A stretch of 15,727 bases of DNA from Cryptococcus deneoformans JEC21 (lineage: Eukaryota > Basidiomycota > Tremellomycetes > Tremellales > Cryptococcaceae): positions 1,616,581 through 1,632,307 of the forward strand of contig NC_006684.1 of the NCBI RefSeq assembly GCF_000091045.1. Direction: 5' to 3'. Position 1 is the stretch's first letter. Each line of letters starts with the position of its first letter. The notes under the pieces were generated by a model. That model was not told where the DNA came from and did no database searches. It saw only the letters and a list, made by a program, of their open reading frames with translations. Of the stretch, positions 10,060 through 15,727 are shown one piece after another. Both the position numbers and the translations under genes were made by a program.

Positions 10060-10130
10060 TTCACTGCAACACATCTATGAATCATCCACTGCATGTGCAC
10101 ATCTACCATCGAATACGCCGTTGCAGTGAA
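10060..10130. repeat. 11 bp perfect inverted repeat upstream of the OTU gene
   Basis: TTCACTGCAAC at 10060-10070 is exactly repeated in inverse as GTTGCAGTGAA at 10120-10130, with a 49 bp spacer. It lies about 180-250 bp before the start codon of the OTU gene. It could be a paired transcription-factor site or a stem in the 5' leader. Confidence 0.6.
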
Positions 10131-10155
10131 TAACTAACCTTTTACACTCACATCT

Positions 10156-10308
10156 GTGGGCATTTCTGAGGTCTGGATCTTTACTTATTTATGTCATAAA
10201 GCTGATACCATTCTCTGCAGCGTATCCTGGAAACTGGTGCACACATCTGTTCGGTGAGCCGTTAGGGCTATGTAATTGATGAATATAATATATCTGACCT
10301 TATTTTAG
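10156..10308 (+). other. Two probable 5'-UTR introns of the OTU gene
   Basis: Intron 10254-10308 (55 nt) has a GTGAGC donor, a CTGAC branch site and TTTTAG acceptor; it ends 5 bases before the start codon. A second candidate, 10156-10220 (65 nt), has a GTGGGC donor, a GCTGAT branch-like site and CTGCAG acceptor. An in-frame TGA at 10311-10313, directly before ATG 10314, keeps the preceding exon untranslated, which makes these leader introns and not coding ones. Confidence 0.45.
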
Positions 10309-10313
10309 CCTGA

Positions 10314-13300
10314 ATGATGTCAGCAGATAATAAACGCCGAAGCAATACAGTTGAAGTTGTACTCCCCCAACGAAGTCAGAAAAAGAGAAGGCCATCACAT
10401 ACTGTCCCATCTCCATGTCCCCCAGGAAATAGCTCATCTGCCAGAACGCATACTTCTCCCACTGGGTTTGGGTCACCTTCACCCTTTCCAGCCCGACCAT
10501 GCACTCCATTCTCACCAGCTGGATCTCTCGCACCATCATCATCTTCTGCATCCGGATCACACATCTCAGTTTTATCCTCATCAGAATCACTCATGGATGG
10601 TGCGGTATCAGTCGGCAGTGGGTCTCTATACGAGGACAGTGCAAGCTCAGACTCTGGGGACGACGCTGAAAATGACCTTAGTGATGAAGAACAAGCTGCA
10701 TCCAGATTGCAACCTTTTAAGCGCCTCAGTCAACTTCCTAAAGGTTCTCAGCGGACCATTATGGCTTCTCTACAGCGTGAAGTGGAAGATGTGGATGCAT
10801 GGTCTGTCACAGTCTCACCAGAGTACTACTTGAAGAACTTTTGCACCGCTCAGACACTTATAATGCTGAAAGCTAATCGCGGCAATAAGATCAAAGACAA
10901 TCAAAGGTTTGCTGGGTGGATTACATTGGGATACGCAGGGTCCAGAATGTCAATTGATGGGAAGTTTAAGACGCCCCTTTTCAAAGAACTCAAGCGATGG
11001 AGAACGATTCAGGAGTCTCGTCATAAAGGCAGTGCAACTTATGGCAACGCACTTTTCGCCATGCCGGTTTTGCTACATTGCTTGAGAAAGATTGAATGTG
11101 AGGAAATCAGGATACAAGCTTATGGCCAAAAACTCCCTCTCCTGCCTCAATTCATTATCGGTGAACCAGCCCAAGTCAGTCACCCGTTGGCAGAGCTAAA
11201 CGAGTGGGATATTGGAGTCACTACACGATCGACGAACATCTTCCTCTTCCGGGCCCCAGGTTCAATCCCTTCAGGGATGACAGTCTATCCGATGGTTATT
11301 CCAAGGTCGATGGATTTTGGATCTGTGAACATCGAATTGCGATACCATGGCGAGGACTACAAGGTCAAGATCTACCCGTGTTTAGTACATGTGCTCAAAT
11401 CCTTCAACAGCGGTCTTCATGCAAACGATCCAAATATCACTCAAACCCTGAAAGATAGGAGATCAACTATAGGGTCTATGATTGATAACCTCGCCAAACT
11501 TGACCCAGAAGAGCTAGGCGGATTCAGGATAGAAGTCAGGTTGAAAGCTCGGAGCCTGAAAGAGGCCCGAGAAAAGGCGCAGAATCTGCCTTTCTTCGAT
11601 ATCAAACGATGGTTGAATCCGACCGACGACCAGATGAAGCGCTTCAAACTTGAAGCAGTCGTAATCACCAAGGAGGACTTGATCCGGAATGTGGTCCAGA
11701 TGCTCGCGATTGCAAACTCGAGGGACGTCTGGTCTGGGGCAAACCAAGGCAAGGTTTCGAGTTTCAGACAGCAGGTTGTGACGGATCTTTTTGCAGCCTT
11801 GGGTTGGAATGCTGGGAGAAGACGCCCCACATGTTCACACAAAGCTGGGGCTTGGTGGCGAGAACCAGATGATGGAGGCAAAAAAACTGCTTGGGAGATT
11901 ATTCTGGGTCACTTGACAGCGAAATATTCATCCAGTGCTTCACTTCGCAGGCTGTTTGACCTCATGAAGGAGCATATCACAAATGGGGTACTGCCATGCC
12001 AAAAAAATAGCCGTGGTGTCTATCAAGCATATGCCGACAGATCTCGTTTCCGCTTAAGGTGTAATGATCTATCTTGCCGACACATCTTATCACAGTTTCA
12101 AGTCCTGGAATATTTCTCTCAACTGATTCTTCAAGGTGCTGTTCCGTATACCGTTATAGGCTTACCCCCTAATACCTTTGCCTACCGAATACCTACCTCA
12201 AAGGATCCTATCACTGCAGGACGGAATGTAGCGATTCAGCCACAAGGTGCTCCGGCAACAGAACCCGTGGTATGTCAACTTCATATATCCAATTGCAACT
12301 TAACTTATCACTTTTATAGGCTGTTCCCTCAGCCACTCAATTGTACGATGTAAGGGACATGCGTGAGGGATCATTTGAATATGAGAACCTACCTGTATTA
12401 AGAAGTCCAAGTCCGACAACAGCACTGGTCAATTCAATTCTTCAAGAGGTAAATGCCCAGTGGCCTTCTCATGAACAGGTCGTAGAACTTTTTAAAATAA
12501 TGAAGAGTCAGTTCAAGGGGAACTTCTTGCCCTGTCAGGTTAACAAGGACGACCCCAAGCATCGGTACCATTCTGCTGGAGGCAGGGAACGATTCCGTCT
12601 GAGATGTGCTGTCTGTAGACATACTCTCACTGAACAAGAGGCCTTGCGCTACTTTGCTCAATTGGTTCATGATGGGGCAGTGGATCGCTCAGCGATCGGC
12701 CTGACTCCGACCGTAGCTATGACTAATAACCCTTCAGAAGAACCTGAGCTGGCAACAGTACAAGCCGAGAATATGGTAAATTCATTGGCAGCTTCCTGAA
12801 AGTGGAATTTGCTGATCAAACAAACAGGGTACATCGACAGCCTCTGGAGGCTGCGTTGTAGAAGCAATTAAACAATTTCCTACTCGTTTTTCCTTTAACC
12901 CTGAGCAAATTGTGCCCCTGTCAATTCAACCACGGATGGCACATACCAACTGGACTGAGGGCGATGGCAACTGCCAATTCAGAGCATTCGCTATGGCTTT
13001 GGATGGTGGCATGACATCGTACCATGAAGTCAGGAGGAGGGTTGTTGCTGGCTTGAGGGAACCGGTATACAGCCATCACTACCGTGGCCGGTTCAGCGAC
13101 CTAGTGCAGTACCACAGGTATGTTGATCGAATAGAACATGATCATGAGTGGGGTGACGACATAACCTTGCACATGATGGGCGTGCTGTGGAGGGTCAATA
13201 TTGCTGTGCTTAGACCCAATGGAGAAGGGGGTTATAATTGGAATAAGGTATATGAGTCTGGTGAAGAAGATTCATACTTGTGTTTGTATTTTATTAATGA

Positions 13301-13343
13301 GAATCATTATGAGAATTTGATATTGTTAAACGAAAAAGATTAA
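10314..13343 (+). CDS. Unknown 975 aa protein with duplicated Cys/His module and C-terminal OTU-type protease domain
   Basis: Three exons join in phase 0: 10314-12269, 12320-12775, 12828-13343. Introns of 50 and 52 nt have GTATGT and GTAAAT donors. Start: ATG 10314 follows an in-frame TGA at once. Residues 1-105 are Ser/Pro-rich with a basic NLS-like KKRRP (23-27); residues 100-125 are acidic. Residues about 145-545 are unrecognised. Residues 547-619 and 709-782 are two copies of one module (LPCQ, then RFRLRC-x2-3-CRH), possibly zinc-binding. Residues about 840-975 look like an OTU deubiquitinase: EGDGNCQFRAF with D850 and C853, and NHYEN with H964 near the C-terminus. OTU enzymes cleave ubiquitin or ubiquitin-like chains; activity here is inferred. 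OTU domains also occur in some retroelements and Helitrons, so a mobile-element origin is possible, but no transposase or polymerase motif is seen. Confidence 0.85.
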
Positions 13344-13515
13344 TAGCTTCGTATATTAAACAGAGTTAATATAAAGGATGCATAGGAATGACGGTAAGAT
13401 GAAGACAAAGAAGATGTGCTCCAAATACAACTGTAGACAAACGACCGAGGACACGAAACTAAAGTAGCATCAGGTGTTGATAGCAGACAACACATGGTCG
13501 ACACTAATGAGGGAT

Positions 13516-13745
13516 GATCAAGACAGTGTCGGTGGCTTGAGAGTAGTTTAATAGGCGAGGCACGCTGCCATAGGTATATCATGTCAGTAGACAGTACAAA
13601 AAGTAATGAATTACTCACGCAACTCGGATAGTGAGGTCAATTATCTAAATAACTTTGCATTGGTGGGTGTATAGGACAAGGCGACGAAAGAAGACGGCGA
13701 GATCACACATGGCAACGGTAACAGCGTTGTTGAGAAAGGCATAGT
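13516..13745 (-). repeat. Diverged repeat copy 1 (with 54 nt intron)
   Basis: About 230 bp here align with 14068-14297 on the same strand, at an offset of 552-555 bp. The copies are clearly diverged and differ by small indels. Each holds, on the minus strand, a 54 nt intron-like segment at the same position (13565-13618 here), with donor, branch site and acceptor kept in both. The homology ends near AACGACTAT/CAACTATG-type sequence on the high side. Confidence 0.7.
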
Positions 13746-13984
13746 CTCGTTCTTACTAATGGCTAGTCAGTTATCGATGTTATGTCAAAGTAAGGATGAG
13801 CACTTACGTTCCAGTGGGTGACGACGTCGATCCAAGGGCAAAAAAAGCGTCGACTAGGTAAGGAGAGTAGTGCAAAAAGTCGTCGATACTACAGGAAAGT
13901 TGAAACAGGTCAGTCATAGTCGAGCGCGAGGGATGGAAAGGTACTTACGAAGACGATAACATATGGCGAGAAAAAAGAGATTAA

Positions 13985-14016
13985 GAGGATTAGAGGATTA
14001 GAGGATTAGAGGATTA
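13985..14016 (+). repeat. (TTAGAGGA)4 telomere-like octamer array
   Basis: Four perfect tandem copies of GAGGATTA (that is, TTAGAGGA in register) fill 13985-14016. The unit length equals the TTAGGGGG telomere octamer of Cryptococcus, differing by A for G in one or two places. It is flanked by an A-rich run and a 24 bp element repeated elsewhere. Confidence 0.9.
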
Positions 14017-14037
14017 GACCTCTGAGACGACTGAGAG
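14014..14037 (+). repeat. 24 bp exact direct repeat, copy 1
   Basis: This 24 bp, beginning TTAGACCTCTGAG and ending CTGAGAG, recurs without mismatch at 14495-14518. Copy 1 starts within the last unit of the octamer array. It falls in a predicted exon of the minus-strand unit. Confidence 0.9.
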
Positions 14038-14067
14038 CACCATCAGAAGTGATGAGAACCTAAGAGC

Positions 14068-14297
14068 GACGAAGACAGCGTCAGAGGCGTAAAGAGTAGG
14101 TCAATGGGCAAGGCCGGTACTGACAGTAGTAGGTCAGTTTAGTAGATGATGCAAAAGATAACGAATGGCTCACCAAATCCGGATAAGAAAGCAGTTATGT
14201 GGAGAACTTTGTGTCATAGGGTGTACCGGATAAGAAACCGACGAAAACGGGGGACTGCACTTGATGACGATAGCAGTGTGGTTGAAGAAAACATAGT
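14068..14297 (-). repeat. Diverged repeat copy 2 (with 54 nt intron)
   Basis: This is the partner of 13516-13745. Its intron-like segment is 14120-14173, also 54 nt, with GTGAGC donor, CTAAACTGAC branch region and GTCAG acceptor on the minus strand. Keeping splice signals in both copies despite sequence drift suggests that splicing has mattered since the duplication. Confidence 0.7.
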
Positions 14298-14494
14298 TGT
14301 GATGGAGTTCTGAGATGAGGGGCAGTATGCCGATGAAAGAAGGCAATGGCAGGAAGGGATGGACGTTTTGGCAGAAGAGAAGGGTAGGTAGAGATGCGAT
14401 GCTTGGTGCAGTTCTTGGTGCTGCTCAGAATTGGGAGACAGCGTAGCGATGACAGGAATCAGGGGAGGAAGAAGGCAGCTGGAACACTCGGGCG

Positions 14495-14518
14495 TTAGAC
14501 CTCTGAGACGACTGAGAG
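14495..14518 (+). repeat. 24 bp exact direct repeat, copy 2
   Basis: Second copy of the element at 14014-14037. Here it falls inside a predicted minus-strand intron (14479-14536) and supplies its likely TCTAAC branch site. It has no octamer array beside it. Confidence 0.9.
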
Positions 14519-14650
14519 GGACTGGTAGCGGCTTACCGACTGGTGTAAGTGTTACTTGGGTCGATGTTCAGTCCGTCCTATTGCAAATTTTGGGTACACT
14601 TGACGCTTGCTCCACGAGCAGCGCGTACGGTGTTACTGCTTGTTTTCCAA

Positions 14651-15665
14651 TCATCCACTGAAAGAATCTGTCTCAGCTTGGGGAAAGCAGCGGAAAACAA
14701 CGGTGGACTCACCCGGTGTAAGAGTTGATTGGCATTTGTGCTTTCGCGACAGATAATTGACCAGCCCGAGAGGCAGCCTGTAGATATCCTGTTAGCCTTA
14801 AGACGTTGATTCGCAGCGTAACCAGACTTACAAGTAACGGCGCACTGAGCAACCAGCCCTTATTACCACTCTTCTCCAAAGAGACAAGACGGTCATGTCG
14901 ATTAAATGTCTGAGAGTGACCTCTGTGATCTCTGTTTGACTCGTCCACTTGCTTTGTTGCATAGTTTGCGAGTTTGTTTCCGGCGTGAAATAAAGAGATG
15001 GGCGAACAGGTAATCCATTTCTCTCCCGTACTGATTGCTCTCTTGGTTGAGTGCGTCGCACGGCTGGTCTGGATTCGAGTAAGGACTGGGCTCGGAAAAA
15101 GACACGGGCTGTGATGGTATATTAGCATGTGGGGTCGACGATGAGAGAGAATGGGACTGGGATGCGGAATGGATAATGAGAGGGAATGGGACTTACCAGG
15201 CGATCTGTGACGTGACGCTCTCTACCTATATGCGAGAATGCCCTAGGTCGAAGGGAAGAGGACCAGACAGAGTACTGGCGAACAGCTTAGACATCTACAC
15301 CGCCGCTTGATTCGGTCATTTGGCACAAATCCCGAGGCACAGTGATCTCTAAAGACAGATGCACCATCCTTGCGTCAACCCGTAATGGCCTCCGTCTAGG
15401 CGAACCTCTCCTGAAAGGATATCATGTTACCCGACGTCGTCGCGCAGCGGTGGTGATGAGGGGCGAGGAGTGTCACTATGGGGAAGCTCGTTGGATGCAA
15501 GGCGAATGAAGAATGCCAGGGAGCGTCATGTTGTAGAATAGAATAGAAGCGGTGGGTCGACGGACGGTGATAGAAGATGACTTCTTTGATGGGAACGTAG
15601 CGATGTTCGTCGTCACGGAGAAGAAGTGACGGGAATGAAAAGAAAGTCACGAAAGAGAAACGCAT
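14651..15665 (-). CDS. Low-confidence hypothetical gene, 6 exons, about 220 aa
   Basis: Minus-strand exons 15665-15431, 15348-15299, 15225-15197, 15108-14832, 14777-14713 and 14657-14651 join in frame. The start ATG at 15665 has a strong CACCATG context and an A/T-rich TATTTA-like stretch 50-60 bp upstream. Two introns are well formed: 15109-15196 (88 nt, GTAAGT, GCTAAT, CACAG) and 14778-14831 (54 nt, GTAAGT, GCTAAC, TACAG). The first two (15349-15430, 15226-15298) have poorer donors (GTAACA, GTAGAT) and were chosen to keep the frame, so they are weak. Intron 14658-14712 has GTGAGT; an acceptor ten bases earlier would extend the C-terminus by about 34 residues. The protein matches nothing I recognise and shows no domain. 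It could instead be the 5' part of the non-coding unit downstream. Confidence 0.25.
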
Positions 15666-15727
15666 GGTGCCGTGTTGTGCGGAGCAGATTGTTGGTTATG
15701 TAAAGGGGGATATTATGTAATAAATAG
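15666..15727 (-). promoter_or_regulatory. Possible promoter end of the minus-strand unit
   Basis: Read on the minus strand, this holds TATTTATTACATAATAT and then CCCCCTTTACATAACC shortly before the ATG at 15665. Two TTATGTAA motifs (plus strand, about 15695 and 15711) resemble those near 9787. The window ends here, so the upstream context is missing. Confidence 0.2.

Larger units (their letters stand above)
13344..14536 (-). other. Spliced minus-strand transcription unit, coding status unresolved
   Basis: Reading the minus strand, five intron candidates have full signals: 14479-14536 (58 nt, TCTAAC branch, CCAG end), 14120-14173 (54), 13889-13948 (60, GTAAGT, CTGAC, TGTAG), 13756-13807 (52, GTAAGT, ACTGAC, TTAG) and 13565-13618 (54, GTGAGT, CTGAC, GCAG). 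Donors and branch sites match those proved by reading frame in the transporter gene. The exons between them contain stops in most frames and I could not thread one frame through, so a spliced non-coding RNA or a decayed gene is likelier than an intact protein. Its 3' end points at the convergent OTU gene; read-through would be antisense to it. Confidence 0.5.

Noticed and set aside
10351..10833. Alternative 160-codon plus-strand frame (His/Leu/Pro-rich)
   Set aside because: It is an out-of-frame shadow of the low-complexity N-terminus of the OTU gene.
13985..14016. CRISPR array or true chromosome end
   Set aside because: Four 8 bp units without spacers is not CRISPR, and unique sequence continues on both sides, so it is not a terminus.
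14431..14661. Plus-strand 76-codon ORF
   Set aside because: It overlaps strong minus-strand introns and has no resemblance to a known protein.
9573..15727. 3' LTR of the copia element
   Set aside because: No match to the 7351-7597 LTR, including its TGTCGGA start or the 61 bp unit, was found downstream.
1..15727. tRNA or rRNA genes
   Set aside because: No cloverleaf with conserved A and B boxes and no rRNA core sequence was seen; the tRNA-like match at 7598 is a primer-binding site only.

Overview
The window looks like nuclear DNA of a basidiomycete yeast of the Cryptococcus/Kwoniella (Tremellales) type. The evidence is a dense set of 46-88 nt introns with GTRNGT-like donors, CTRAC/CTGAC branch sites a few bases before YAG, on both strands, and protein families typical of fungi. 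The species assignment is inference.

Layout. Positions 1-1430 are upstream sequence: a doubtful 49-codon secreted-peptide ORF (540-689), then a promoter region with a CCAAT dyad, bZIP-type sites, a CG-rich palindrome and a TATA box at 1341. Positions 1431-7124 hold one intact PDR-type (ABCG full-size) drug-efflux transporter; I could join 20 exons in frame to give 1536 aa. Positions 7351-9380 hold the 5' part of a Ty1/copia retrotransposon in the same orientation: a 247 bp LTR that begins TGTCG and ends CGACA, an adjoining primer-binding site matching the anticodon region of initiator tRNA-Met, and Gag, protease and the start of integrase. The element breaks off inside integrase; reverse transcriptase, RNase H and the 3' LTR are absent. 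Positions 9381-10313 carry no clear gene, but hold a G-rich tract flanked by inverted TTATGTAATG motifs, an 11 bp inverted repeat, and two likely 5'-UTR introns.

Positions 10314-13343 encode a three-exon 975 aa protein that I consider the most unusual item. It has a Ser/Pro-rich and acidic N-terminus with a basic KKRR motif, about 450 aa that I do not recognise, two tandem copies of a roughly 75 aa Cys/His module (LPCQ ... RFRLRC ... CRH), and a C-terminal OTU-type cysteine protease domain with an apparently complete catalytic set. The architecture suggests ubiquitin-directed regulation or a mobile-element accessory protein, but its function is unknown.

Positions 13344-15727 show the marks of minus-strand transcription: at least eight well-formed introns, two diverged ~230 bp copies that each carry a homologous 54 nt intron at the same place, a four-copy TTAGAGGA octamer and a 24 bp exact repeat. 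The upstream part can be threaded into a 220-codon reading frame; the downstream, repeated part has stops in most frames and may be a spliced non-coding RNA or a decayed gene. It runs convergently toward the OTU gene.

Together the window reads as a normal conserved transporter gene followed by accessory or transposon-rich DNA with lineage-specific genes.
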